Below are positions 37,280 through 50,330 of a stretch of DNA of 64,000 nt, one piece after another. The notes below the pieces were generated by a model that saw only the letters and a list, made by a program, of their open reading frames with translations, had not been told where the DNA came from and did no database searches. Every line of letters starts with the position of its first letter. The first letter of the stretch is position 1. Source of the DNA: Dryas octopetala (taxonomy: Eukaryota; Streptophyta; Magnoliopsida; Rosales; Rosaceae); NCBI GenBank assembly GCA_963921425.1, contig OY992835.1, positions 4,340,001 to 4,404,000 on the forward strand, written 5' to 3'. The translations under genes were made by a program, and so were the position numbers.

Positions 37280-39274
37280 ATAGTCAATTCTTAGACAATC
37301 ATCCTCCTCACGTGGATATCTCATAGCACCAAACACATCGAACTCAACAGTTTCACCAAGCACAGTCATTGTCAACTTCCCAGTACTCACATCAATCTTA
37401 GTGTTTGCTGTGGCCATGAATGGTCTTCCCAATATGATTGGCAACTCATTTCCTTTAGCTGGGATATCCTCCATCTCTAGAATAATGAAGTCAGCTGGCA
37501 TAATCAAATCGGCAACCTGAACCAATACATCCTCAACTATACCTTTCGGAACTTTCACTGAACGGTCTGCCAATTGAAGTGTAACACCAGTGGGTTTGAG
37601 TTCTCCTAAACTCAATTGCTCAAAAACTGAATATGGCATCAAATTAATGCTTGCTCCAAGATCTAACAATGCTTTCTCAAATTTGTGATTCCCAACCAAA
37701 CACGGAATTGTAAAGCTACCTGGATCCTTCAACTTGGGTGGCAACTTCCTTAACAAAACAGCACTCACTTCTTCACTTAAAGCCACTTGCTCATGCTCTT
37801 TGAATTTCCTCTTATGAGTGCATAACTCCTTCAAAAACTTGGCATACTTAGGAATTTGTTGAATGGCATCAAGCAACGGAATGTTAATCTCCACCTTTTT
37901 AAACATTTCTAAAATTTCCTTTTCTTGATCCTTCTTTCCTAAATTCCTTCTGCGATGAGGAAAAGGCAATGGAGCTCTCGGAATGGGTTGAGGAGTCACG
38001 GCCTGCTTGCTAGCTTCAGTGGCTGTGAGCTTATCTTGCTTCTTTCTTTCATCTTCCTCCTCTTGCTTGATCTTTTCCTTATCCACCTTGTACTTCTGAA
38101 CTTGTCTAGGCTCTAATATCTCGATCTCATCATCATCTTGATCATCATTCTTTTCAACTCGAGTAGTGCCCACTTTGTTATCAACAACCCTTCCACTTCT
38201 CAAAGTAGTAATTGCTTCAAGTTCATCACGAATTGGTACACCCTTTACGACTTTGTCCAAAGTTGAAGTCACTTGTTCTAGTTGGGCTTCCAAACTTGAT
38301 ATGGCTCTTGTTGTGGCACTCATCTGCTTCTCCGTCTTGTCCATAAAAGACCTTGTATCATTGGACATAGAAGTTGTACTCTGAGCCAATGCAGCAATCA
38401 TGCCTTCCAAATAAGTACTTCTATGTTCCATAGGAGGTGGTGTATTCGGCCTAACTTGAACTTCATTGCACGACTCTTCTTGTGATAACTTTGAAACCTG
38501 AATTGCCATCATCTGCATCATCTGCTTAAGTTCAGCCAACTCAACTTCCATAGCTGATTTCTTTTCCATTTTCTTCTTCTTGTTCCATTGTTGAGAATTC
38601 AATGCTAACGTCTCAAATAGCGCCCATGCATCCTCAAATGTCGCCCCTCCACTAGACATATCCACCATAGCGCGATCTTGTTCCAATAAACCCTCATAAA
38701 AGTAGTCAATTTGCATCCATGGAGCAAAACCGTGGTGTGGACAAGAATTCAAAAGCTCTTGGTACCTATCCCAACTTTCATGAAAAACTTCATCTTCAGC
38801 TTGTGTGAATCCCCATATCTGCTTCTTCACAATGGTTGTTTTACTAGCTGGATAGAACCTCAAAAGAAATTTATCTGCCAATTCCTTCCATGTTCTAATA
38901 GAACCAACCTGCAGAGAATATAACCAAGTTTTAGCTTTATCTTTAAGAGAGAAAGGAAATAACCTTAACTTCCTTTGCTCGTCACTTAATCCTCGCAGCT
39001 TGCCAATCTCGCATATCACATAGAATTCCTTGATGTGCAAATAAGGATCCTCGCCCTCTTGACCATGAAAGGTTGGTAGGAGTTTGATTGTCCCACTTGA
39101 GATCTCAAGTTGGTCAGCTTCCACTTGAGAGTAGGCTATGTACGTGGGCTGCTCAAGTAATGTTGGAGAAGAAAAATAACTCAATGGTCGTTTGAGTTCA
39201 GTAGCAATCGGCACCACTTTCTCCTTGGCTTCCTTCTCTTGTTTTAACAGAGTGGTCTTTGAGCTTGATTCCAT
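37280..39274 (-). CDS. gag-pro: Gag and protease region of C3
   Basis: Starts MESSSKTTLLKQEK about 105 bp after the primer site. The gag domain is recognisable by GQEGEDPYLHIKEFYVICEI, KAKTWLYSLQ, LADKFLLRFYP and HPWMQ-like motifs equivalent to C4. A coiled segment (MIAALAQSTTSMSNDTRSF) and an acidic/basic linker follow. The protease carries ALLDLGASINLMP and ILGRPFMATA. It lacks the longer N-terminal acidic stretch present in C4 (EEEKSEEEVEE), so the two copies differ mainly at the gag N-terminus. Confidence 0.88.
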
Positions 39275-39377
39275 TGTACCTTAAAAACAAGAGAATTAGT
39301 AATAGACCAAGATATAAACAGAAAAATAAAAAGACTCAATTAAAAGTAATTAAACTAGTAATTAACACCAATAACAA

Positions 39378-39396
39378 TTCCCCGGCAACGGCGCCA
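39378..39396 (-). other. Primer-binding site of C3, tRNA-Asp type
   Basis: Minus-strand TGGCGCCGTTGCCGGGGAA, identical to that of C4 and six bases from the LTR end. Confidence 0.92.
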
Positions 39397-39402
39397 AAAA
39401 CT

Positions 39403-41852
39403 TGTTGTTGTTTTCCTAGAGCAATTATATTACACCTTTTTAACAACTCTAGGTTAACTTGCAAGTGCACGAATCGCAGAGTAGCAAAGCTTGCAAATAC
39501 GAGGTCGATCCCTCAAGGAATTGTATCAATGTCACAATTACTAATTCAATTAAATTCAATTAAATCTACACTAACTCACACACGCAATAGGGGGGGTTTG
39601 GATTGATTTAGAGAACTAAAACAAAACAATTATATGAAAAGCAACTAAAATAGCAACAGACTTGATTTGAATGAAAACAATAATAAGTAAGTACTAGGGA
39701 TCAGAATCCACCACAAGCATACCATTCACTTTACTATGGATATATGAACAATCACAAAACATACATGTCAATAAAGTTTGTCTACCAAAAGGCTTTGGTT
39801 ATTCCCCTTCTAGCAATCATTCTTCTTTTGTATAACTAAGAGCCTATTAAGCTTCCAAAGTTAGTTATCTACACATGTGTCCTAAGAGCTTTGTTAGGCA
39901 TTCCCTAGGCGCATATTAACCATGTGAGATTTATTAAGATTTGTAAGAACGACAAACACATAGAGCATAGATCCAAATTAATGTACCCTACGTCATCTAT
40001 GACCTCTTTTCTCATGAATATTTTCTTAGGATATTCACTTGTTACCAACTGAAATTATCATCCTTTTGAGCTTATTTAATTTCATAACAAATTCTAGATG
40101 CATGCAACCTAAGGTGATCAATCAAAGATGCAAAACAAATAGATTCAAATATAACAGAGATTCAAGATTTATCAACATGTAATATAAATAAAAATTCAAC
40201 AATCCATAGCAAAAGTGAATAGCATAACTAGGGCTTCATCCTCGCCCTAGCTAGATGTTTAGCTACACATAATTAAATTCACAATAAAATAAAACATCAT
40301 TAAAACTAGGCAAATAAAAAGGAAGAGAAGAGAAGAGGTGGCAGCTTGGCTGCCCTTGGGCTCCACGGCAAGGCTACAACAAGGTGGCAAGATGGCTGCT
40401 AGGTGGCTGCAACGGAACAAAGGAGCAGCAACGTGGCAGCAGTGGCGTGATGACTCAAAGTGGCAGCGACAAGGTGGCACAAGGTGGTGGCGTGGCTGCA
40501 AGGTCCTCCTCCTTCCCAAAGGCTTCGGCACAAAATAAAAGAAAAGAGAAAGAGGTGGCTGCAGCAAGAAAAGAAAAGAGAAAGAGAGAGAGCTAGGGTA
40601 GGCGGCAAGAAAAGAGACAGAGAGGCTAGGGTTTTAGAACTTGCAAAAAGGACCCCTCTCTTTGTGTTATAAAGACGTATTTATAGAGTGAAGGGGGCTG
40701 AAGCTTTCCTCTCCTTTTCAATGTGGGATTGACACTTTCCTTGCACATCAAGACTTGTAATTTTCGGCCAAGCATGGGCCTTGGGCTGATTTGGGCTCTT
40801 TTTAGGCGTAACTTATTTTCAGCTCGCGGAACTACTGCGCTACCTTTACTAAAATGGCCATATCTTGAGCTAGAAAACTCGGAATCGAAATCCGTAAAAT
40901 TCCCTGTGAAGCTAACATCCGTAGCTTTCCAACCATATATGGCATGACATCTGATTCGCTCTGTAGAAACAGAGAATCACTGTCGAAATTTAGTGTTCAT
41001 TTTCCAGGGTTTTGACTTCTTGTTCAATTAGGATTCCTTGTGATCTTTGACTGAATCTTATGAGATTTCCCTTGAGCATGAAGGATTCCTTCCTTGGGCC
41101 TTGGATCAGCTGAGTGAGTGCGGCATAGGCTTGGGCTCTTGGACCTTGGAATGGCACAACTTGGGCTTCCTCCAATTGGGCTTGCAATAGGCACATGGCC
41201 TTGGTCCTTTGGGCTAGGGTTATGCATATGGCCCATAGTGCATGGGCTGCATGTGTGGTTCATGTCATGTGATGATGTGGCACGGTTGACCATTGACTTT
41301 GACATTTGACCTTTGACTTTGACCAAAAGTCAACCTTAACCAAAAAGATTCCCCAAAAGATTCTGTCTGAGATTCTCCAAAGATTCCTTCCAGATTCCAG
41401 ATCTTTCTAGAAGATTTCCTCAAGATTCTTTTTCCCATTTTTTTTCCACTTTTACCATAATGCCCTTGATGTCTCCTAACATGGTTAGGACTCTTTTTCC
41501 AACAAGGATTAAGTTTCCTAGTTCATTCAGGATTTCCTGCTCCAACTAGGACTTCTCATTTATGACTTCTGGCAATGGTGATTTCTTCTTCCCCAAGAAT
41601 GACACTTCCTGATGTGATCAGGAATCCTTATTCGACTAGGATTGCACCTTTCCTGGTGTGACCAGGATTTCTTCTCATTTCCTAGTTTGACTAGGAAAAC
41701 CTCCAAAATTGGTCTTTTAAGCTCATTTCCTCTCATTTGCTCATTTAATCCTACAAGCACAAAAACAAACTAAAAGTACATAAAGTATCAAGTTCCTGCA
41801 CTCTAGGTTAGGAAGTTAGTATCATAAAGTGATGCAAATTGCACACTCATCA
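39403..41852 (-). repeat. 5' LTR of C3
   Basis: From TGTTGTTGTTTTCC at 39403 to GCACACTCATCA at 41852. It is the partner of the split LTR 17448-32290 and contains the undisturbed CCTGGTGTGACCAGG site into which C4 went in the other copy. Confidence 0.92.
40678..40685 (-). promoter_or_regulatory. TATA box of C3 5' LTR
   Basis: Minus-strand TATAAATA in ACTCTATAAATACGTC, same LTR position as the C4 and B TATA motifs. Confidence 0.6.
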
Positions 41853-43399
41853 CATGTTCCCTAATGTTAAGCTAAGGCAGCTGTTACCCATGCAAGAGTC
41901 ATTACAATTTGTAAGAGTGACAAACACATAGCGCATAGCTCTAAATTAATGTACCCTATGTCCTCTATGATCCCTTTTCTCATGAATATTATCTTAGGAT
42001 ACCCACTTGTTGGCTATTGAAACTATCATCTTTTCGAGCTTGTTTAGTTTCACAACATAAATCTAGATGCATGCAACCTAAGGTGATCAGTCAAAGATAC
42101 GAAGCAAATAGAGTCAATTTAAACAGAGATCCAAGATTTGTCAACATGTAAATAATCAAAATATCAATAATCCATAGTGAAAGTAAATAGCATCGCTAGG
42201 GCTTCATCCTAGCCTTAGCCCAATATTCAGTTACACATAATTAAATCCATAAATAAATAATGCATAATTAAAACAATGAAAATAAAAATGAAGGGAAGAG
42301 AGATCAAGCCACGGATGACGAGGTGGAGGCCGCTCCACCCTTGGACGGTGTGGCTGCAAGGTGGCGTGATGGCTGCTGCTCGGCTTGGGCTCCACGGCAA
42401 GGCTGCTGGGGTGCTTGGCAAAGTGGTGGCAACAAGAAGGTGGCGCGGCTAGGTGGTGGTGGCTGCGGCTAGACTTCCTCCTCCTTCTTCAGTTCAGCTC
42501 AAAAATAAAAGAAAACAAAGATAGATGGCTCTAGCAGAAAAATAGAGAGAAGAGAAGAAGATGATGGGGGCTGCGGCAAGAGAAAAGAAAGAGATGGTGA
42601 TGGTGGCTGCTAGGGTTTGCGTCAGAAAAATAAAAGAAAGAGAGTGAAGGGACAAAGGGTGTGCGGCAAGAAAAAGGGAGAGAGAGGCTAGCTAGGCTTT
42701 CTGAAAACTAGAGAGGAGAGAACCCTCTTTCTGAATTGTAGAGATGTATTTATAGAGATCAGTAGGGCTGCTATTCCTATTCCCCATCAATGTGGGATTG
42801 ATGTATCTTGACCTAATGGACCAAGGCCACACTTCATTTAAGCCCATATGCATAAACAAGCAGCCCCTTGCGCCAATACCTAGGCCTTAGCCTTCAGCCC
42901 ATGCGCCGATTACATGGCCCATTACTTAAGTCCATGCGCCAGCCCCTAGGGTTCCACTTAAGCCCATGCCGCACCCCCTTAGGGTTTCACGCCTGGCCCA
43001 AGTCCATCACCTTTTCTGAAATTCATCTTATCCATTTGTGCTTTGGCCCAATGTCTTCCAGAAGCTTCTAGAACCTTTGACTTTTGACCACTTCTCCTTG
43101 TCCTCCTAGGAATCCTTATTGACTTAGGATTTCTATCCCACTCGGAATTTCACAATTACCAATTTACCCCTCATGACTCCTATCTTCATTAGGACTCCTT
43201 TTCCTATTCGGATTAGGTTTCCTAGTTGAAACATGATTTCCTGCAACAACTAGGATTTCTCATTTCTGGCTTCGAATCGTCATGATTCCTTCTTATTCAA
43301 GCTCGATCTTTCCTTGTGAGACTAGGAATCCTAGTTTGACTGAGATTCAGCATTTCCTGGTGTGACCAGGATTTCTCCACTTTTCCTAGTTTGACTAGG

Positions 43400-45702
43400 T
43401 GATGAGTGTGCATTTTGCATCACTTTATGATACTAATTCCTTAACCTAGAGTGTTAGAACTCGATATTTTGTGTTTCTTGTCTTATTTTTGTATTTTCAG
43501 GTCAAATGAAGCAGAAATGAGAAAAAGAAGCAAATGGAGCCATTTTGGGACATTTCCTCGTCAAACTAGGAAAACGAGTGAAATCCTGGTCAAACCAGGA
43601 AAAGTGCAGAAATCCTAGTCAAATGAGGATTCCTAGTCACGCTAGGAAACATCAAGTCCAGAACCATCATTGCGGAGCCAGAAATGAGAAATCCTGATTC
43701 GAACAGGAAATCCTGGTTGAACTATGAAACCTAACCCAACTAGGGAAAGGAGTCCTAATGACACTAGGAGACCCCAAGGGCAATATGGTCATTACGAGAA
43801 GACGAAATGGATAAGGAATCCTTCATTTACAAGAAATCCTAGTTGCACTAGGAAATGTTGGTCAAAGTCAACTCTACAAAGTCAAGATTCCAGAAGCTTC
43901 TAGAAGGTGGTGGACATCCATGGAAAGGAATGGAGGGAAGAAATGAATTTGAATTCAAATGGAAATGAGGGGCAAAATGGGAAGTCAAAAGTCGAGGGCC
44001 CATGGACCTAAGGGATGCCGAACCAAGATGGGCCATGCATGCACATGCATGGGCCCAAACCCTAGCAGCCCAAAGTCCATGCGTAAGGGGCAAGATGGCA
44101 GCCCATCCATGCGCATGCATGCCATGAAAACCCTAGCAGCCAAGGAGTCCCATGCGCAAGCCCAAGATGCAAGCCCAAGGTGGAAGCCCATGGAGTGAAA
44201 CCCTAGCCCATCTTGTGCAAGCCACTGAAGTCCAACATGCGAGCCCAAAGCCTAAGAACAGCAGCCCATGCGCAAGGAAGGAACCCTAGCTAGGCTAGGC
44301 GTGAATCACTTAAGCCCAAGGAGCAGCCCATGCCGCAAGGCCTGATTAACCCTAACCCTAGCTGCTGCCGCAAGTTACCTTCTGCTTGCCTCTCAAGGAT
44401 TGCACCTCTATAAATATATCATATACTTCAGAACCAAGGGCTCTACCTTCTCCTAGTTTATTTTTCAGTTTTCATTAGTTTTATTTTTCAGTTTTAGGTT
44501 TTAGATTTTAGAAAAGTGAGAGAGAGCTAGCCGAAATTTAGAGAGAGAAAAGGGAGTGGCGTGGCAGCAAGGAAGGAGGACCCTTTGCCGCAAGCCCTAG
44601 CTCACCCTAGCCGTGAGCCAATTGCTTGTGGAGGTTGCCTTCTCTCTTTGCCTTGCCGCAGCCCCTCTCACTTGGTTTCTTTAATTTTTCTTCTAGTTTT
44701 CTGATTCCATGTTAGTTTATGTTTCTGAATTAATTAGCTTGTGACTCTGAATTTATTTAATTGAGTTTCTGAATTTAAATTCGTTTATGCTTTTAATTTT
44801 GTGTACTTTGCGTTTCTGATTTTATTGTTAAGCATGAATTGGGATTTCATTATTTATTGTTGCTGTTTTACTTTATTTAATTTAAGTATGTAGGTTAGTT
44901 ATTATATCTTGCATGTTAGTTGTAGGTTGATTAATGGATTCGTATGCTCTAACAAATCGTTTATCCGTCTCTTGGTCTGTTAGTTTGATGTTTGCATGTA
45001 TTAAATTTCCACTATCTATTAGAATCCGTCACTAGTTGTTTGCATCCTTTGACTGGCCACCTTAGGGTAATTGCATCTAGTTTATTTGTTAGGTTTAGCT
45101 GTGAAATAGTCAAAGACACTAAACCACAAGTAACAATGGAATAAGGGATTATTCTTGGTAGTGGGGTTGGGCGACCTCTATAAGGAAATAGTCAAAGCTT
45201 ATATGTTGTGCATGTTTGACGTTCTCATAAAACTTAATGACTCCTGCATGGGTAACAGCTACCTGAGCTTGAACTAGGGAACATGTAGGTTAACTGGCTA
45301 AGGAAGGCCCAAGAAGCTCTTAGTTTATGCATTAGGAGAACAATTGCGAAAAAGTAACTAGCCAAACCTTTTTAGCAGTCAAACTTTAATATGTTGTGTT
45401 CAAATTAACTGTCATTAGCCTTGGATGGTTATTGCATGCTTATCTGATTTGAAACTGAAAACTTAACATTGCAAGATAGAATAAAGGGTGTGTGTGTGTG
45501 GTGATGTGTGTGTGTGTTTCCATCTTCCAAAACCCCCATTTAGTTATTCTAGTGATTAATTGAACTGATTTGTTGTGTATTAACCATTCCCTGTGGGATC
45601 AACCTCGTGCTTGTACGCTTTGCTACTGATGCGATTCGTGCACTTGCGAGTATACTTAGAATGAGGTAATTGTTTATTTCGTTCTAAGAAAACACATCAA
45701 CA
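43400..45702 (+). mobile_element. E2: solo LTR of the E family
   Basis: Complete plus-strand LTR of 2303 bp, TGATGAGTGTGCATTTTGC to ACACATCAACA, with TSD CTAGG at 43395-43399 and 45703-45707. A TATA motif is in CACCTCTATAAATATATC near 44406; the U5 block is near 45590-45655. There is no internal region, so it is a solo LTR. It lies in C2 next to one of the U3 palindromes and serves as the reference for E1 and for the LTR of G. Confidence 0.92.
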
Positions 45703-45913
45703 CTAGGAAATGTCTAAAAACGGCTCTCTCGACTCCTTTTCTCTTCTTTGCTCATTTTATCCTATAAGAACAAAAACAAACTAACAACACACAAAATATC
45801 GAGTTCTTGCACTCTGAGTTAGGGAGTTAGTATCATAAAGTAGTGTAAAATGAGCACTCAACAGATTTCTCCACTTTTCCTAGTTTGACTAGGAAACGTC
45901 TAAAATTGGCTCT

Positions 45914-48900
45914 TGTTGAGTGCTCATTTTACACTATTTTATGATACTAACTCCCTAACTCAGAGTGCAAGAATTCGATATTTTGTGTGTTGTTAGTTTG
46001 TTTTTGTTCTTATAGGATAAAATGAGCAAAGAAGAGAAAAAGAGCTGAAAGAGCAATTTTTAGACGTTTCCTAGACAAACTAGGAAAAGTGGAGAAATCC
46101 TGGTCGCACCAGGAAATGCTGAATCTCAGTCAAACTAGGATTCCTAGTCTCACCAGGAAAGATCAAGCTTGAATAAGAAGGAATCATGACGATCCGAAGC
46201 CAGAAATGAGAAATCCTAGTTGGAGCAGGAAATCCTGTTTGAACTAGGAAACCTAATCCAAGTAGGAAATGGAGTCCTAATGAAGATAGGAGTCATGAGG
46301 GGCAAAATGGTAATTGTAAAAATCCAAGTGAGATAGAAATCCTAAGTCAATAAGGATTCCTAGGTGGACAAGGAAAAGTGCTCAAAAGTCAAAGTCAGCA
46401 AGTCAATGGTTCTAGAAGCTTCTGGAAGACATTGGGCCAAAGCACAATTGGATAAGATGGATTCAGCCAAGGTGATGGACTTGGGCCAAGAGTGAAACCC
46501 TAAGGAGGGTGCGGCTTGGGCTTAAGTGGAACCCTAGGGGCTGGCGCATGGACTTAAGTGATGGGCCATGAAGTTGGCGCATGGGCTGGAGGCTAAGCCT
46601 TTGTGGTTTGCGCATAGGGGCTGATTGTTATGCATATGGGCTTAAGTGAGTGTGGCCCTGATCCATTAGGTTTAATTTCAGCAATCCCACATTGAAGAGA
46701 AATAGAAATAGCAGCCCCACTATCCTCTATAAATACATCCTTATAATTCAGAAAAGGGGTCTCTCCTCTTTTATTTTTCGGAAACCCTAGCAGCCCATCT
46801 CTCTCTCCTTCTTCCTTGCCGCACACCCTTGCTTCTCTCTCTCTCTCTCTTTTCCTTTTTCTTTTCTTTTCTTCTCTGGCCGAACCCTAGCAGCCCATTG
46901 CACATCACCATTTTTTCTCTTCTTGTGCCTCAGCCTTCATCTCTCTCTCTTGAGTTTTCGGCTGCAACCCTTTTATTTTGCATCTTTGTTCCTTGTGATT
47001 TTGGGGGCTGAATTGAAGAAAGAGAAGGAAGTTGAAGCTGCAGCCACCTCCACAAGCCACGCCATCACCACCTTGCTGCCACCGTGCCGAGTACCTAGGC
47101 CATTCTTGCCGTGGAGCCCAAGGCCGAGCAGCAGCCATCACGCCGCCCTTGCAGCCACACCGTCCAAGGGTGGAGCCGCCTCCACCTCATCACCCGTGGC
47201 TTGATCTCTCTTCCTTTTATTTTTATTTCCATTATTTTAATTATGCATTGTTTATTTGTGGATTTAATTATGTGTAGCTAAATATTGGGCTAGGGCTAGG
47301 ATGAAGCCCTAGTGTTGAGTGCTCATTTTACACTATTTTATGATACTAACTCCCTAACTCAGAGTGCAAGTACACGATATTTTGTGTGTTGTTAGTATGT
47401 TTTTGTGTTTATAGGATAAAATGAGCAAAGAAGAGAAAAGGAGCTGAAAGAGCCATTTTTAGACGTTTCCTAGTCAAACTAGGAAAAGTGGAGAAATCCT
47501 GGTCACACCAGGAAATGCCGAATCCCAGTCAAACTAGGATTCCTAGTCTCACAAGGGATCAAGCTTGAATAAGAAGGAATCATGATGATCAGAAGCCAGG
47601 AATATGAAATCCTAGTTAGAGCAGGAAATCCTGTTTCAACTAGGAAACCTACTCCAAGTAGGAAATGGAGTCCTACTGAAGATAGGAATCATGAGGGGCA
47701 AAATGGTAATTGTGAAATTCCGAGTGAGATAGAAATCCTAAGTCAACAAGGACTCCTAGGTGGACAAGGAGAAGTGGTCAAAAGTCAAAGTCAACAAGTC
47801 AAAGGTTCTAGAAGCTTCTGGAAGATATTGGGCCAAAGCGCAAATGGATAAGATCAATTTTCAGCCAAGGGATTGGGCTTGGGCCAGGCATGAAACCCTA
47901 AGGAGGGTGCGGCATGGGCTTAAGTGGAACCCTAGGGGCTGGCGCATGGACTTAAGTGATGGGCCATGCAATTGGCGCATGGGCTGAAGGAGATGGACTC
48001 AAGTGACTTGCGCATAGGGCTGCTGTATGTGCATTGGGCTTAAGTGAGTATGGCCTTGGTCCATTAGGTCAAGTTACATCAATCCCACATTGGAGAGGAA
48101 TAGAAAATGCAGCCCCACTCTCCTCTATAAATATATCTTTAAAAATCAAAAAAGGGGTTCTGTGCTGAAGTTCTCTTCTATTTCTTTTAATTTTCGCAGC
48201 CCTAGCAGCCCCTCTCCTTTCCTCTTGCCGCAAACCCTAGCAGCCACCCTCTCTTATGTTCTTCTTGTGCCGCAACCACCATCTCCCTTTTCTTTAATTT
48301 TCCTTCTTTCTCTTTTCTTGCCGCACACCCTAGCAGCCACTTTTTCTGGTGTTTTCTTTTATTTTATTCTGAACGGAAGAAGGAGGATCAAGTGAAGCCG
48401 CAGCCACCACCACCAAGTTGCGCCACCTAGCAGCAGCACCTTCCAGCAGCCACGACTTCACCATCTTGCTGCCACCTTGCCGAGCATTGCAGCCAGTTGC
48501 CGTGGAGCCCAAGGCCGAGCAGCACCATCGCGACACCACCCTTGCAGCAGCACCATCTCATGCCGCCATCTTGCCTTCACCTTGCTGCCTCGGCTTGATT
48601 TCTTCTTCCCTTCCTTTTATTTTAATAGTTTTAATTATGCATTGTTTATTTATGGATTTAATTATGTGTAGCTGAATATTGGGCTAGGGCTAGGATGAAG
48701 CCCTAGCATTGTTGTTTACTCTCACTATGGATTATGAATAGTTTAATTGTTTATATGTTGACAAATCTTGGATCTCTGTTTAAATTGACTCTAGTTGTTT
48801 CGCATCTTTGACTGATCACCTTAGGTTGCATGCATCTAGATTTATGTTGTGAAACTAAACAAGTTCGAAAGGATGATAGTTTCAATAGGCAACAAGTGGG

Positions 48901-50330
48901 TATCCTAAGATAATATTCATGAGAAAAGAGATCATAGAGGACATAGGGTACATTAATTTGGAGCTATGCGCTATGTGTTTGTCACTCTCACAAATCGTAA
49001 TGACTCTTGCATGGGTAACAGCTGCCTTAGCTTAGAACTATGGAACATGCAAGTTAACTGGCTAAGGAAGGCCCAAGAAGCTCTTAGTTTATGCACAGTA
49101 AGGGGAGTAATTGCTAAAAGTGACTAGCCAAACCTTTTAGTAGACGAACTTTGTCAACATGTTTATATATTGATTGTTATTGTCCATAGTAGAGTGAATG
49201 GTATGCTAGTGGTGGATTCTGACCCCTAGTGTTCTTTATTATTGTTTTATCCAAATTCATTCCGTTTGTTATTTTAAAGTTTCACTATTTATTTATTAGT
49301 CAGTCCAGTTCCAAAAACCAATCAAAACCCCCATTTGCGTGTGTGAGTTAGAGTTGAGTTAATTAAATTTAATTGAGTTAGTAATCATAACACCAGTACA
49401 ATTCCCTGTGGGATCGACCTCGTATTTGTAAGCTTTGCTACTTAGCGATTCGTGCACTTGCGAGTTAACTTAGAGCTCAGGAAATGTTATTTAATTTGCT
49501 CTAGGAAAACATACAACACCTAGCATTGCTGTTTACTTTCACTATGGATTATTAATAGTTTAATTGTTTATATGTTGACAAATCTTGGATCTCTGTTTAA
49601 ATTGACTCTAGTTGTTTCGCATCTTTGACTGATCACCTTAGGTTGCATGCATCTAGATTTATGTTGTGAAACTAAACAAGCTCGAAAGGATGATAGTTTC
49701 AATAGGCAACAAGTGGGTATCCTAAGATAATATTCATGAGAAAAGAGATCATAGAGGACATAGGGTACATTAATTTGGAGCTATGCGCTATGTGTTTGTC
49801 ACTCTCACAAATCGTAATGACTCTTGCATGGGTAACAGCTGCCTTAGCTTAGAACTAGGGAACAAGTTAACTGGCTAAGGAAGGCCCAAGAAGCTCTTAG
49901 TTTATGCACAGTAAGGGGAGTAATTGCTAAAAGTGACTAGTCAAACCTTTTAGTAGATGAACTTTGTCAACATGTTTATATATTGATTGTTATTGTCCAT
50001 AGTAGAGTGAATGGTATGCTAGTGGTGGATTCTGACCCCTAGTGTTCTTTATTATTGTTTTATCCAAATTCATTCCGTTTGTTATTTTAAAGTTTCGCTT
50101 TTTATTTATTAGTCAGTCCAGTTCCAAAAACCAATCAAAACCCTCATTTGCGTGTGTGAGTTAGAGTTGAGTTAATTAAATTTAATTGAGTTAGTAATCA
50201 TACACTAGTCCAATTCCCTGTGGGATCGACCTCATATTTGTAAGCTTTGCTACTCCGCGATTCGTGCACTTGCGAGTTAACTTAGAGCTCAGGAAATGTT
50301 ATTTAATTTGCTCTAGGAAAACATACAACA
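45914..50330 (+). mobile_element. F1: solo LTR of the F family, holding F2
   Basis: Plus-strand LTR with own sequence 45914-47312 and 49526-50330 (about 2.2 kb). TGTTGAGTGCTCATTTTACAC to AAAACATACAACA, TSD GCTCT at 45909-45913 and 50331-50335. The ends are those of the C4 LTR read in the other direction, so F is the same clade as C in plus orientation. It inserted into C1. Confidence 0.92.
47313..49520 (+). mobile_element. F2: solo LTR of the F family inside F1
   Basis: Complete LTR of 2208 bp with the same ends as F1 and TSD CCTAG at 47308-47312 and 49521-49525. F1 and F2 are close relatives, so one family member inserted into another. The GC-rich segments with open frames around 48330-48675 recur in the other LTRs and are not taken as genes. 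Confidence 0.92.

Larger units (their letters stand above)
17448..41852 (-). mobile_element. C3: Athila-like Ty3/Gypsy element with gag-pol, hosting C4 in its 3' LTR
   Basis: Minus-strand element with TSD CATGT at 17443-17447 and 41853-41857. The 3' LTR (left) is 17448-19706 continued at 32100-32290 after C4. The internal region is 32291-39402 and the 5' LTR 39403-41852. PBS, PPT, gag, protease, RT, RNase H and integrase are all recognisable. The coding region is broken about twice, so this copy is a fossil. LTRs differ at about 20 sites in 2.45 kb (near 0.8 percent), so it is young. LTR ends are TGATGAGTGTGC...AACAACA read on the minus strand, unlike the TGTTGAGTGCTC start of C4. Confidence 0.9.
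16980..45863 (-). mobile_element. C2: solo LTR of the C family holding C3 and E2
   Basis: Left end TGTTGTATGTTTTCC at 16980, right end GAGCACTCAACA at 45863, TSD GATTT at 16975-16979 and 45864-45868. Own sequence is 16980-17447, 41858-43399 and 45708-45863 (about 2.2 kb), a single LTR without internal part. It inserted into C1, in the palindrome-rich U3 just after ACCAG. Confidence 0.9.
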
